Origin: an uncultured Christensenella sp.
Lineage (GTDB): Bacteria; Bacillota_A; Clostridia; Christensenellales; Borkfalkiaceae
DNA: 64,000 bases
Assembly (NCBI GenBank): GCA_910579295.1
Contig: CAJTTC010000008.1
Coordinates: forward strand, 1-64,000
Direction: 5' to 3'
Below are positions 1-8,202 of the stretch, piece by piece (the first letter of the stretch is position 1; the number at the start of each line of letters is the position of its first letter). Both the position numbers and the translations under genes were made by a program. Under the pieces are notes generated by a model. It searched no databases. It saw only the letters and a list, made by a program, of their open reading frames with translations, and was not told the DNA's origin.

Positions 1-1
1 C

Positions 2-36
2 GCAAAAAGGCAAGCTTTACAGCCTGTCCTTTTCAC
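2..36. terminator. Bidirectional terminator-like hairpin at window edge
   Basis: An imperfect inverted repeat (AAAAAGG..AGC, four-base loop, GC..CCTTTT) has T-runs on both strands. It probably ends a gene lying left of the window. No gene is visible between it and rpsO. Read by eye only. Confidence 0.45.
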
Positions 37-107
37 GCTTAATTAAACAAATGAACTTTTCCGCCACATTTATTTTTTGCATTTTATACCACCAAAAATA
101 AAAAATC

Positions 108-137
108 GACAAAGATAACCTTTCGATTACCTTTGTC
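108..137. other. Inverted repeat, possible minus-strand promoter or hairpin
   Basis: GACAAAG at 108-114 and CTTTGTC at 131-137 form an inverted repeat. On the minus strand the same stretch reads TTGACA, 16 bases, TATCTT, which is promoter-like and would fire leftwards out of the window. The rest of 37-193 is AT-rich and holds no open frame that I can support. Confidence 0.3.
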
Positions 138-193
138 AACAATTATAAAACAGTACATTATTTTCAAAAAGGAAAAAATATCCTCTAAAACAT

Positions 194-222
194 TTGCTAT
201 TTTAAAAGCCTTATGGTAAAAT
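194..222 (+). promoter_or_regulatory. Sigma-A promoter for rpsO
   Basis: TTGCTA at 194-199, a 17-base spacer, and TAAAAT at 217-222. Predicted transcript start is about 229, giving an rpsO leader of about 80 nt. Confidence 0.65.
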
Positions 223-228
223 AACATA

Positions 229-306
229 TGGTACGGATACAAGGCGGTGCGAATACTCTACGCCCGACTTTGTTTACCGCAAATAAAGTTCATATGGAGG
301 ATAAAT
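229..306 (+). promoter_or_regulatory. Candidate S15 autoregulatory leader
   Basis: The predicted rpsO 5' UTR contains an imperfect hairpin (ACAAGG..GCG at about 249-261 pairing with CGC..CTTTGT at about 271-283) before the Shine-Dalgarno. Ribosomal protein S15 is known to regulate its own mRNA through structured leaders in several bacteria, with different folds in each. The hairpin is visible; the regulatory role is inference. Confidence 0.35.
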
Positions 307-309
307 TAA

Positions 310-564
310 ATGGACAAGCAGGAAATCATCGCAAAGTACGCAACAAAAGAGGGCGACACGGGTTCTCCCGAAGTGCAGATAGCGCTTTTGACGGAGAGAA
401 TTAACCACCTTAACGAGCATTTGAAGGAGCACATACACGACAATCATTCGCGCCGTGGTCTTCTTAAAATGGTAGGTCGTCGCCGTGGTCTTTTGGACTA
501 TTTGAAGAGCAAGGATATCGAAAGATACCGTGCGATAGTTGCGGCTCTGGGCTTGAGAAAGTAA
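310..564 (+). CDS. rpsO: 30S ribosomal protein S15
   Basis: An 84-residue protein close to the usual 88-89 of bacterial S15. S15 binds 16S rRNA and the platform of the 30S subunit early in assembly. The family core is clear: TGSPEVQIALLTERI near residues 20-34, a HIHDNHSRRGL segment near 42-52, and the basic RRRGLLDYLK near 57-66. ATG follows a TGGAGG ribosome-binding site at the normal distance. It has its own promoter and precedes pnp, the common rpsO-pnp order. A weak hairpin lies just after it, so some transcripts may stop there. Confidence 0.97.
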   Translation: MDKQEIIAKYATKEGDTGSPEVQIALLTERINHLNEHLKEHIHDNHSRRGLLKMVGRRRGLLDYLKSKDIERYRAIVAALGLRK

Positions 565-574
565 AACTGAACAT

Positions 575-609
575 GAGAGCGGGCAGTGTTTTTTATGCGC
601 GCTCTTTTT
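575..609 (+). terminator. Weak hairpin between rpsO and pnp
   Basis: GAGCG and CGCGCTC arms with a T-rich loop, followed by TTTTTC. The stem is short, so it could act as a partial terminator or an RNA-processing site between rpsO and pnp. Confidence 0.35.
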
Positions 610-663
610 CATATATCCGCGGCGGCGTCGCGAGATAAGTAAAGAAATAAGGAGAGTAGTAAA

Positions 664-2760
664 ATGGCAAATTTCAAACAGTTTTCTCTTACCGTCGGCG
701 GTAGAGAAGTAATCATCGAGACGGGTAAGTATGCCGAGCAGGCAAACGGCGCGTGCGTCGTGCGTTGCGGCGAAACGGCGGTTCTCGTTTCGGTATGTAT
801 GTCGGCAAATCCCAGAGAGGGCATGGATTTCTTCCCCTTGCAAGTCGACTATGAAGAGAAAATGTATTCGGTGGGCAAAATCCCCGGCGGCTTTAAGAAG
901 CGCGAGGGCAGAGCGGCTGACAAGGCGATACTTACGTCAAGACTTATCGACCGTCCTCTTCGTCCCCTTTTCCCTAAGGGTCTTTTCAACGACGTCGTTG
1001 TTATCGCTCAGGCGATTTCCGTTGAGCCCGACGTTCAGCCCGAGCCCCTCGCTATGATAGGCTCGTCGGTTGCAATAGCAATTTCCGATATTCCCTGGGC
1101 AGGTCCTACGGGCTCGGTAGTCGTCGGTATGGTAAACGGCAAGTACGTAATAAATCCCGATCTTGCTCAGCGCGCGGCAAGCGACATTCACTTAAACCTT
1201 GCCGGCACTAAGGACGCAATATTAATGATAGAGGCGGGCGCAAACGAAGTGTCCAACGAAGAAATGGTCGGCGCGATTATGTTCGGTCACGAGGAAATCA
1301 AAAAGATTTGCGCGTTTATCGAGGAAAAAATCGTTCCCGTCGTCGGCAAGAAGAAGCTCGAAATAGAGCTCTATCACGTACCCGAGGAGCTCGACAAGGA
1401 AGTGCGCGATTTTGCGGCGGCTAAAATTGATTGGGCTATCGAAACGTTTAACAGGCAGGAGAGAGAGGTTCGTCAGGCGCAGGTTGAGGAGGAAACGCTC
1501 GCTCACTTTGCGGATATCTACCCCGAAAACAAGAGGGAGATAAAGGACAGCCTTTACTACCTTACAAAGGAAAAGGTACGCGCGAAGATATTCGACAAGG
1601 GCATTCGTCCCGACGGCAGAGGCTTAAAAGAAGTCCGTCCCATCTGGTGCGAGAGAAGCGTTTTACCCAGAGCGCACGGCTCGGCGGTATTTACGAGAGG
1701 TCAGACCCAGACGCTGACGACCTGTACTCTCGGTATGATGAGCGAGGTACAGAAGCTCGAGGGGCTTGACGAGGAAACGTACAAGAGATATATGCACCAT
1801 TACAACTTCCCCGGCTATTGTACGGGCGAGGCTAAGGCTCTCCGTTCCCCCGGCAGACGTGAAATCGGACACGGCGCACTTGCCGAGCGCGCTCTTGTTC
1901 CCGTAATTCCTTCCGAGGAAGAGTTCCCCTATGCGATAAGAGTAGTAAACGACATTATGTCGTCAAACGGCTCGTCGTCAATGGCTTCCGTCTGCGGTTC
2001 GACAATGGCGCTTATGGACGCGGGCGTACCCATAAAAGCTCCCGTAGCGGGCGTTGCGATGGGCTTGATTAAAAATCAGGAAACGGGCGAATTCAAGGTA
2101 ATGACGGATATTCAGGGTCTTGAAGATTTCCTCGGCGATATGGACTTCAAAGTTGCGGGCACGCAGAAGGGCATAACGGCTATTCAGATGGATATCAAGA
2201 TTAAGGGCATATCCGAGGAGATTATGCACACGGCAATCAATCAGGCAAACGAGGGCAGACAGCTCATTCTGTCAAAGATGCTCGAGTGTGTTCCCGCGGT
2301 TGAACCTCAGTTGTCCGTATATGCGCCCAAGATTATCAGTTTTGAAATCGACCCCGAAAAAATCGGCGACGTTATCGGCAAGCAGGGTTGCGTAATCAAG
2401 AAGATTATGGAGGAAACGGGCACGCAAATCGAGTTTAACGACGACGACAGCGGCAGAGGTTATATCTCTGCGGTTGGTCCTATCGAGAATGCGGAGCGCG
2501 CAAAGGCGATAATCCTTTCGATTGCTCACGACCCCGAGGTGGGCGATATGTTCGTCGGTACGGTCGTAAGGGTAATCCCTATCGGCGCGTTCGTTGAGTT
2601 CGCTCCCGGTAAGGACGGAATGATTCATATCTCCAAGCTTTCCAACAAGCGCGTTGAAAAGGTAGAGGACGTCGTAAATATCGGCGACACCGTTAAGGTT
2701 GAAATAATTAAGATAAGCGAAAAGGGCGTCGATTTCAGACTGCTCGAAAAACTCTCTTAA
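664..2760 (+). CDS. pnp: Polyribonucleotide nucleotidyltransferase (PNPase)
   Basis: A 698-residue 3'-to-5' phosphorolytic exoribonuclease, the usual length, acting in mRNA turnover in the cytoplasm. In order: a first RNase PH-like domain (to about residue 210), a helical linker, a second catalytic RNase PH-like domain (about 310-530, with VNDIMSSNGSSSMASVCG), a KH domain with the GKQGCVIK loop near 570, and a C-terminal S1 RNA-binding domain (VGTVVRVIPIGAFVEF near 625). ATG is preceded by AAGGAGAG. The KH and S1 domains are both complete, so nothing suggests truncation. A strong hairpin follows directly. Confidence 0.98.
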   Translation: MANFKQFSLTVGGREVIIETGKYAEQANGACVVRCGETAVLVSVCMSANPREGMDFFPLQVDYEEKMYSVGKIPGGFKKREGRAADKAILTSRLIDRPLRPLFPKGLFNDVVVIAQAISVEPDVQPEPLAMIGSSVAIAISDIPWAGPTGSVVVGMVNGKYVINPDLAQRAASDIHLNLAGTKDAILMIEAGANEVSNEEMVGAIMFGHEEIKKICAFIEEKIVPVVGKKKLEIELYHVPEELDKEVRDFAAAKIDWAIETFNRQEREVRQAQVEEETLAHFADIYPENKREIKDSLYYLTKEKVRAKIFDKGIRPDGRGLKEVRPIWCERSVLPRAHGSAVFTRGQTQTLTTCTLGMMSEVQKLEGLDEETYKRYMHHYNFPGYCTGEAKALRSPGRREIGHGALAERALVPVIPSEEEFPYAIRVVNDIMSSNGSSSMASVCGSTMALMDAGVPIKAPVAGVAMGLIKNQETGEFKVMTDIQGLEDFLGDMDFKVAGTQKGITAIQMDIKIKGISEEIMHTAINQANEGRQLILSKMLECVPAVEPQLSVYAPKIISFEIDPEKIGDVIGKQGCVIKKIMEETGTQIEFNDDDSGRGYISAVGPIENAERAKAIILSIAHDPEVGDMFVGTVVRVIPIGAFVEFAPGKDGMIHISKLSNKRVEKVEDVVNIGDTVKVEIIKISEKGVDFRLLEKLS

Positions 2761-2775
2761 TATAATGGCATAACG

Positions 2776-2814
2776 TATAGCCCACGCCTTGTAAAAGTGT
2801 GGGCTATATTTTCT
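2776..2814 (+). terminator. Rho-independent terminator after pnp
   Basis: TATAGCCCAC (2776-2785) pairs perfectly with GTGGGCTATA (2799-2808), followed by a T-rich TTTTC. Confidence 0.8.
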
Positions 2815-2844
2815 GTTTCCGTCAGCAATTGAAGCTAAAACGAA

Positions 2845-2877
2845 ATGCACCTCAAATCTGTCAGACTTGGGGTGCAT
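2845..2877. terminator. Hairpin between convergent pnp and cwlD
   Basis: ATGCACC at 2845-2851 and GGTGCAT at 2871-2877 close a near-complete 16-bp stem allowing G-U pairs. On the minus strand it is followed by a T-rich stretch, so it probably terminates cwlD and backs up the pnp terminator. Confidence 0.5.
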
Positions 2878-2902
2878 AATTTATTGGCAAAAGTAATATT
2901 TG

Positions 2903-3601
2903 TCAGCCCGCAATATAGCTGACTGCGCCTTTGAATATGGCGTAGGCGACGGCGCGTTGATAATTAACGTCGTTCAACAGCTTATCCTCCTCGGCGTTGG
3001 ATAAAAACCCGCACTCGACGATAACCGACGGGCTCTGCGTGCACTTTAACATATAGTAATCGCCGTGCATAGCGGAGGAGGGGCTCTTGCACTGCGGCAG
3101 AGCGTTCAACTCCTCCTGAATTTTGGCGGCGAGCTCCGAGCTCGAATTGCTCGACTTATCGAAGAAAACAATGCCTCCGCGCTTGTTCGGCAGCGGGCAA
3201 AAGTTCTGATGTACGGAAATGACCATATCCGCATCGCTCTCCTGAATAATGCGCTTGCGCTCCTTCATATCGCGCATTTTAAACCCCTTGGAGGTATTGC
3301 CGTAAAGTCCCGCCTCGGAGGTTCTCGTCATAACGCAGTTAAAGCCCGCCGCCGAAAACTGTCCCTTTAAAAGTCGCGCAATTGCAAGGTTGATATCGGC
3401 TTCGTCAGTCTTTGTCGTAATGCCCTGAACGCCGTTGTCAATGCCTCCGTGTCCCGCGTCAATGACGATAGTCGGCATGTTGGGATTAATGGACGAAGCG
3501 CTCTTCGCCGCAAAACCTACGCACACGCCAAGGCATATTCCGACCGCGATAATAACGGCGATTGCAACCAAAAAACTTTTCTTTAAAAATAAGGTTTTCA
3601 C
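2903..3601 (-). CDS. cwlD: N-acetylmuramoyl-L-alanine amidase, CwlD-like
   Basis: A 232-residue Amidase_3 zinc hydrolase cutting the bond between N-acetylmuramic acid and the stem peptide. In spore formers CwlD acts with PdaA to make the muramic-delta-lactam of cortex peptidoglycan needed for germination. One membrane segment spans about residues 10-31, so the enzyme is membrane-anchored and extracytoplasmic. The catalytic/zinc set is visible: H51 in DAGHGG, E67, H131 in VISVHQNF, and E196 in SVIVECGF. The start is GTG without a clear Shine-Dalgarno. It diverges from the mrnC operon, next to a sigH-like gene. CwlD is the best fit on length and context; a general wall amidase is the alternative. 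Confidence 0.85.
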   Translation of the reverse strand: MKTLFLKKSFLVAIAVIIAVGICLGVCVGFAAKSASSINPNMPTIVIDAGHGGIDNGVQGITTKTDEADINLAIARLLKGQFSAAGFNCVMTRTSEAGLYGNTSKGFKMRDMKERKRIIQESDADMVISVHQNFCPLPNKRGGIVFFDKSSNSSSELAAKIQEELNALPQCKSPSSAMHGDYYMLKCTQSPSVIVECGFLSNAEEDKLLNDVNYQRAVAYAIFKGAVSYIAG

Positions 3602-3620
3602 GCTATATAGTATTGATTTG

Positions 3621-3649
3621 TTGATTTTTTTATACCACGGTGTTATAAT
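3621..3649 (+). promoter_or_regulatory. Sigma-A promoter of the mrnC operon
   Basis: TTGATT at 3621-3626, a 17-base spacer, and a consensus TATAAT at 3644-3649. Predicted start is near 3656. Confidence 0.75.
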
Positions 3650-3722
3650 TAAATTATATTATGGGGTGACGGCGGGCTATTTTTGTCGGTTTCGCCGTCA
3701 AATCAAAGCGGGGTGAGCTACG

Positions 3723-4112
3723 GTGACGGACTTGTTTTCGGCAATAAGTAAAGAGAGCGCAAGGCAGATAAGCCCCGTTACGCTCGCATTCGTGGGCGAC
3801 GCGGTGTACTCGCTGTACGTTCGCAAGCGCGAGGTGCTCGCCGTTCCCGACGCAAAGCTCATCGTCCTGCAAAAGCGTACCGCCGACGCCGTATCGGCTA
3901 AGGGGCAGAGCAGTCTGCTCATACGCGCGGAAGAAAAATTCACCGGGGAAGAAGAGGAAATTTATCACCGCGGGCGCAACGCCAAGAAGAGCACGAAGAG
4001 CAAAAATGCTTCGGTTATAGACTACAACCGTTCGACGGGGTTCGAAGCGGTGCTCGGCTTTTTGTATCTTACGGGGCAGTACGACAGAATTATACAATTA
4101 ATAGAGGATTGA
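3723..4112 (+). CDS. mrnC: Mini-ribonuclease III
   Basis: A 129-residue RNase III-like catalytic domain without a double-stranded RNA-binding domain. The Firmicute enzyme matures the ends of 23S rRNA precursors. The conserved signature appears as LAFVGDAVYSLYVR near residues 21-34, whose aspartate and a later EE pair bind metal; a KSTKSKNASVIDYNRSTGFE segment follows the family pattern. The start is GTG behind a GGGGTGAG site. It is first in a run with rlmB and the sigma factor, as in the Bacillus cysS-mrnC-rlmB region, but cysS is not in this window. Confidence 0.93.
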   Translation: MTDLFSAISKESARQISPVTLAFVGDAVYSLYVRKREVLAVPDAKLIVLQKRTADAVSAKGQSSLLIRAEEKFTGEEEEIYHRGRNAKKSTKSKNASVIDYNRSTGFEAVLGFLYLTGQYDRIIQLIED

Positions 4113-4116
4113 CGGA

Positions 4117-4833
4117 ATGAAAACCGAAGGCAGAAACGCCGTTTCAGAGCTTTTAAAGACGGATAAAACGGTTGAAAAAATATTGCTTGAAAAGAACGCG
4201 CAGGGCAGTTTGGGCAGAATTTTTGCCGAGGCGAGAGAGCGGGGCGTACGCGTCCAATTCGTCGACAAGAGGGTGCTCGACAAGGAGAGCGCGACGGGCA
4301 GACATCAGGGCTGTATAGCTTATTCTTCCGACTATAAATACTGTTCGTTGCAGGATATTATGGGGGCAAAGGAAGAAAACAACGGCTTTATCATACTCTG
4401 CGACTGCATAGAGGATGTGCACAATTTGGGCTCGATTTTAAGGGTTGCCGAGTGTGCGGGCGCGGACGGCGTGGTCATTCAGTCGACCAATTCGGCGAGC
4501 GTAACCGAGGCGGTCGTGCGCATTTCGGCGGGCGCGGCTAACCACGTAAAGGTGGCAAAGGTCAATTCGCTGAACAGAGCGGTGGACGAACTCAAAAAGA
4601 ACGGCTATTGGCTGTATGCGTTGGAAGCAGACGGCAAAGATATCTATTCCGCCGATTTAACGGGCAACGTCGCGCTTGTTATAGGCGGCGAGGACAGCGG
4701 CGTAAAGAAGCTCACTCGGGGAAAGTGCGATTTCGTGTTGTCGCTCCCTATGAAAGGCAAAGTCAATTCGCTCAACGCGTCGGTCGCCTTGGGTATTGCC
4801 GCATACGAGGTGTTAAGACGCAGGCGGGGATAA
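4117..4833 (+). CDS. rlmB: 23S rRNA (guanosine-2'-O-)-methyltransferase RlmB
   Basis: A 238-residue SPOUT (TrmH-family) SAM-dependent methyltransferase that modifies a guanosine in the peptidyl-transferase region of 23S rRNA. An N-terminal substrate-binding domain (about 1-75) precedes the knotted catalytic domain. The three family motifs are visible: NLGSILRVAECAGADGV near 105-121, VIGGEDSGV near 187-195, and LSLPMKGKVNSLNASVALG near 208-226. It starts 4 bp after mrnC and its stop overlaps the next start (TAATG). RlmB is preferred over a generic TrmH-family call because of its position after mrnC. Confidence 0.9.
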   Translation: MKTEGRNAVSELLKTDKTVEKILLEKNAQGSLGRIFAEARERGVRVQFVDKRVLDKESATGRHQGCIAYSSDYKYCSLQDIMGAKEENNGFIILCDCIEDVHNLGSILRVAECAGADGVVIQSTNSASVTEAVVRISAGAANHVKVAKVNSLNRAVDELKKNGYWLYALEADGKDIYSADLTGNVALVIGGEDSGVKKLTRGKCDFVLSLPMKGKVNSLNASVALGIAAYEVLRRRRG

Positions 4834-5402
4834 TGGAAGATAAGATTTTACGAACCGACGAGGAGCTTGCGGCGGCGTTCCGCGGCGGCGACAAGGCGGC
4901 GGGAGAGCAACTGCTCATACGCTATAAAAACAAGGTGCTGTCGGTGGCGAGAGGTTTTTTCCTTGTCGGCGGCGATACCGAAGATTTGGTGCAGGAGGGT
5001 ATGTGCGGTCTGTATTCGGCGATAGTTTCTTTCGAGGGGAACGTCGGCTTTTCCGCCTACGCGTACGCTTGCATACGCAACCGCATAGTCGACGCCGTTA
5101 AAAAGTCTAACGCGGGCAGAAGCGTTTCTGCAAACGCGGTAACTCCTTTCAGCGAGGACGGCGAGGGTATGGCGGCGCTTGACTTCAATCCCGAAGAGGC
5201 GCTTATAGACAGCGAAGCGATGAGCGAATTTTCAAGCGCAATGAAAAACGCTCTCTCCACGCTCGAATACAGGGTAATAGCAATGTATATAGACGGCGCA
5301 AGTATGACGGAGATTTCCTCTGCGCTCGGCATAACTTATAAGCAGACGGACAACGCGTTGGTCCGCGCAAAGAACAAACTGCGTAAAATGATAGGCAGAT
5401 AA
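4833..5402 (+). CDS. sigH: RNA polymerase sigma factor, SigH-like
   Basis: A 189-residue sigma-70 family protein. Region 2 carries DTEDLVQEGMCGLYSAI near residues 48-64 and AYACIRNRIVDAVKK near 77-91; region 4 ends in the helix-turn-helix MTEISSALGITYKQTDNALVRA near 153-174, written here only as a locator. In Bacillus the order is mrnC-rlmB-rae1-sigH, so position supports Spo0H/SigH, which starts sporulation and stationary-phase transcription. The ATG overlaps the rlmB stop; a longer in-frame extension upstream lies inside rlmB and was rejected. The rae1 (yacP) gene is absent here. The protein is shorter than the Bacillus homologue, so assignment is inferred from motifs plus synteny. Confidence 0.8.
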   Translation: MEDKILRTDEELAAAFRGGDKAAGEQLLIRYKNKVLSVARGFFLVGGDTEDLVQEGMCGLYSAIVSFEGNVGFSAYAYACIRNRIVDAVKKSNAGRSVSANAVTPFSEDGEGMAALDFNPEEALIDSEAMSEFSSAMKNALSTLEYRVIAMYIDGASMTEISSALGITYKQTDNALVRAKNKLRKMIGR

Positions 5403-5423
5403 TTTTAACGGGGAGGGTAAGAT

Positions 5424-7151
5424 ATGGCTTATTTGGCATTTTACCGTACGTTCCGTCCGACAACTTTCGACAGTGTAGTCAGGCAGGAGCACATAGTAAA
5501 GATACTCAAAAACCAGATTGAAACGGGTAAAATAGGGCACGCCTATCTTTTCTGCGGTCCGCGCGGCACGGGCAAAACCACCTTGGCAAAGATCTTCGCA
5601 AAGGCAATAAATTGCGAGAGCCCCGAAAACAGCTCACCCTGCGGAAAATGCGCTACGTGTAAAGCTCTTGCAAGCGGCGCGGCGCTCGATATATCCGAGA
5701 TAGACGCGGCGTCAAATAACGGCGTAGACGAAATGCGCGACATTCGCGAGAAAGTGCAGTATCCCCCCGTAAACGGGAAATATAAGGTCTATATAATCGA
5801 CGAGGTGCATATGCTCACGCAGTCGGCGTTCAACGCAGTGTTAAAGACGCTTGAAGAGCCGCCCGCGCACGCCGTGTTCATACTTGCCACGACCGAGCCG
5901 CAAAAAATTCCCGCAACTATACTTTCGCGCTGTATGCGCTTCGATTTCAAGCTTATCCCCCAACCCGACCTCGAGGGGCTCATTAAGGGCGTTTACGACA
6001 AGACGGGCAAGGAGTACGAGGAAGAGGCGGTCGCGGCAATTGCCCGCGCGGGAAACGGCAGCGCGCGCGACAGCCTGTCGATAGCCGATATGTGCGCCTC
6101 TTATTCGCAGGGTAAGCTTACTTACGACGACGTTAACGAGGTGTTGGGCAAAGCCGACTTTTACGCGGTTGCCGACGTCGTATCGGCGATAATCGCGCAG
6201 GACGGCGGCAGGACTTTGCAGGCGGCGGAGGCAATTCTCTCGACGGGCAAGGGCGTAGGCGTGTTGCTCCGTGATTTGCTCAGCTTTATAAATAACCTCT
6301 CCATAGTCAGGATGTGCCGCAACGGCGAAGAAATAGTTAATTTGCCCAAGGATAAATATAATAAATTGGTTGAGCTTGCAGGAGCGGCGGACGGACACGC
6401 GCTCCTTCGCACGACCGAGATATTGGCAAAAGCCGAGGGCGATTTGCGTTATGCGGTAGACGGCAGGATAACGCTCGAAGCCGCGCTTATCAGGGCGGCA
6501 ATGCCGCGCGCCGACTACGATATAGAGGCGTTGCTCGCGCGTATGGAAAAATTGGAACGCGCAGTTGCCGAGGGGATTAAGGTTGCCGTTGCAAGTCAAC
6601 CCGCGCAACCCGTGCCCGCCGTTCAACCCGCCACTGTGAAGAGGGAAGAGCCCGCGCGCAGTCAGCCCGCCGTTGAAGCCGAAAGACGGGAAAAACCGTC
6701 AACGCTTGATACGATAAGTAACGAAGATTTATCGTCGCCGTTTACTAAATCAGAGGCGCAGACAGATGAAACGCAGGGAACTATATTCGGGCAAGCGGAC
6801 ATAACGCCGCCCAAGCACGTCGGTTCGCTGTCGGAGAGGGACAAGGGGACGCTTTTCGGCAGATTTATAAAGCTGTTCCGAACAACACGCCGCAACGCCG
6901 TGCTGTTTACGCTTTGTATGGATTTGGAGAGCTTTTTCGAGGGCGACACGTTCGTGCTGTCGACTACTGTCGAGGCGGTGTATAAATCGTTAAACCGCGA
7001 CGACAACAAACAGTGCATAGCCGAGGCTTTGGCAGAGCTCGGGGTGTTCTCGTTTGACATAAGGTTAAAGGCTAAGGGCGAGGACAAATACGAAAAGGCA
7101 ATAGGCGAGCTGAGAGACAATTTCAATGGCGTCGACGTAACTATAAAGTAA
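5424..7151 (+). CDS. dnaX: DNA polymerase III subunit gamma/tau
   Basis: A 575-residue clamp-loader ATPase of the replisome. Walker A is GPRGTGKTTLAK near residues 45-56, a zinc module follows (CGKCATCK near 74-81), Walker B is YIIDEVHML near 122-130, and the sensor region TLEEPPAHAVFILATTE follows. After about residue 360 comes a Pro/Ala/Gln/Glu-rich linker and then a C-terminal tau-like domain of about 110 residues. ATG follows a GGGGAGGG site. I saw no obvious slippery heptamer that would make a shorter gamma form. It lies in the common dnaX-ybaB-recR order. Confidence 0.96.
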   Translation: MAYLAFYRTFRPTTFDSVVRQEHIVKILKNQIETGKIGHAYLFCGPRGTGKTTLAKIFAKAINCESPENSSPCGKCATCKALASGAALDISEIDAASNNGVDEMRDIREKVQYPPVNGKYKVYIIDEVHMLTQSAFNAVLKTLEEPPAHAVFILATTEPQKIPATILSRCMRFDFKLIPQPDLEGLIKGVYDKTGKEYEEEAVAAIARAGNGSARDSLSIADMCASYSQGKLTYDDVNEVLGKADFYAVADVVSAIIAQDGGRTLQAAEAILSTGKGVGVLLRDLLSFINNLSIVRMCRNGEEIVNLPKDKYNKLVELAGAADGHALLRTTEILAKAEGDLRYAVDGRITLEAALIRAAMPRADYDIEALLARMEKLERAVAEGIKVAVASQPAQPVPAVQPATVKREEPARSQPAVEAERREKPSTLDTISNEDLSSPFTKSEAQTDETQGTIFGQADITPPKHVGSLSERDKGTLFGRFIKLFRTTRRNAVLFTLCMDLESFFEGDTFVLSTTVEAVYKSLNRDDNKQCIAEALAELGVFSFDIRLKAKGEDKYEKAIGELRDNFNGVDVTIK

Positions 7152-7187
7152 CGCATAATTAAATTGCGAAGAGATAAGGAGAGTTTT

Positions 7188-7553
7188 ATGGCAGGATTCA
7201 GAGGCGGAAACGGCGGAATGCAGAACATGATGAAGCAGGCTCAGAAAATTCAGGAGCAGATGCAGCAGGCGGAAGCGGAGCTTGACGAAATGGAAGTGCT
7301 CGGTTTTTCGGGCGGCGGCGAAGAGGGCGACGAAACGGTAGTCGTCTATATGAACGGTAAAAAAGTAATAAACGGAATAGAGTTCGGCAGTAAAATTTCC
7401 GAAATGGTAGACCTTACCGACGAGGACGACGTTGAGATGTTGGAGGATTTAATTATGGCGGCAATCAACGACGGCTATAAAAAGGCTGACGAGGCTTATA
7501 AGGAAAAGATGGGACCTCTCGGCAATATGGGAGCTCTGAACGGATTGCTTTAA
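7188..7553 (+). CDS. ybaB: YbaB/EbfC family nucleoid-associated protein
   Basis: A 121-residue protein of the small YbaB/EbfC DNA-binding family, found between dnaX and recR in many bacteria and linked to nucleoid structure and repair. It begins with a Gly/Met-rich segment and a helix rich in Gln and Met (MMKQAQKIQEQMQQAEAEL near residues 11-29), then VVVYMNGKKVINGIEF-type strands. The ATG at 7188 was chosen because AAGGAG lies 7 bases upstream; an earlier in-frame start lacks a site and adds unconserved residues. Confidence 0.94.
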   Translation: MAGFRGGNGGMQNMMKQAQKIQEQMQQAEAELDEMEVLGFSGGGEEGDETVVVYMNGKKVINGIEFGSKISEMVDLTDEDDVEMLEDLIMAAINDGYKKADEAYKEKMGPLGNMGALNGLL

Positions 7554-7590
7554 TGCGGAAAAACCGTAACGAAGATAAAGGTGCAGACTA

Positions 7591-8181
7591 ATGGATACGT
7601 TTATCGAGCCCATAGGCAGGCTTATCAATCAATTTTCAAAGTTGCCCGGCGTGGGCAAAAAGACGGCGCAGAGATACGCGTATAAAATTATAGATATGTC
7701 CGCCGAGGATGCGCGCCTGTTTGCCGAGAGCATTCTCGACTGTAAAAGTAAAGTGCGCTATTGCAGGGTGTGCGGCAATTTTTCCGAGGAGGACACGTGC
7801 GAAATATGTAAAAAGCGCGACGGCTCGGTTATCTGCGTAGTAAAAGAGCCCAAGGACGTAATCGCGCTTGAAAAACTGCGCGAGTTCAAGGGCGTCTATC
7901 ACGTCTTGCACGGCGTAATTTCGCCTATGGACGGCATAGGACCAAACGACATACGCATAAAGGAGCTGTTAGAGCGGTTGAGCGGCGGCGTTACCGAGGT
8001 CATAATCGCCACCAATCCCGACGTGGAGGGCGACGCAACGGCAATGTATATAGCCAAGCTGTTAAAGCCGCTCGGCGTGTGCGTGACAAGGCTTGCTCAC
8101 GGCATACCTATCGGCGGCGAAATAGAATACACCGACGAGGTAACGCTCTCCCGCGCGTTTATCGAAAGGAAGATTATCTGA
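7591..8181 (+). CDS. recR: Recombination protein RecR
   Basis: A 196-residue protein of the RecFOR pathway, which loads RecA at single-strand gaps. Visible parts: a helix-hairpin-helix start (LPGVGKKTAQRYAYKI near residues 19-34), a four-cysteine zinc finger (CRVCGNFSEEDTCEIC near 56-71), and a TOPRIM domain with HGVISPMDGIGPNDI near 107-121 and ATNPDVEGDATAMYI near 138-152. Length is standard. It follows ybaB by under 40 bp. Confidence 0.96.
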   Translation: MDTFIEPIGRLINQFSKLPGVGKKTAQRYAYKIIDMSAEDARLFAESILDCKSKVRYCRVCGNFSEEDTCEICKKRDGSVICVVKEPKDVIALEKLREFKGVYHVLHGVISPMDGIGPNDIRIKELLERLSGGVTEVIIATNPDVEGDATAMYIAKLLKPLGVCVTRLAHGIPIGGEIEYTDEVTLSRAFIERKII

Positions 8182-8202
8182 CGTACAGTCAAGGGGTGTT
8201 TT

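Noticed and set aside
3600..3640. Sigma-G-type promoter for cwlD
   Set aside because: A GTATA box is present, but the spacing to an imperfect -10 is 16, not about 18, so the match is not convincing.
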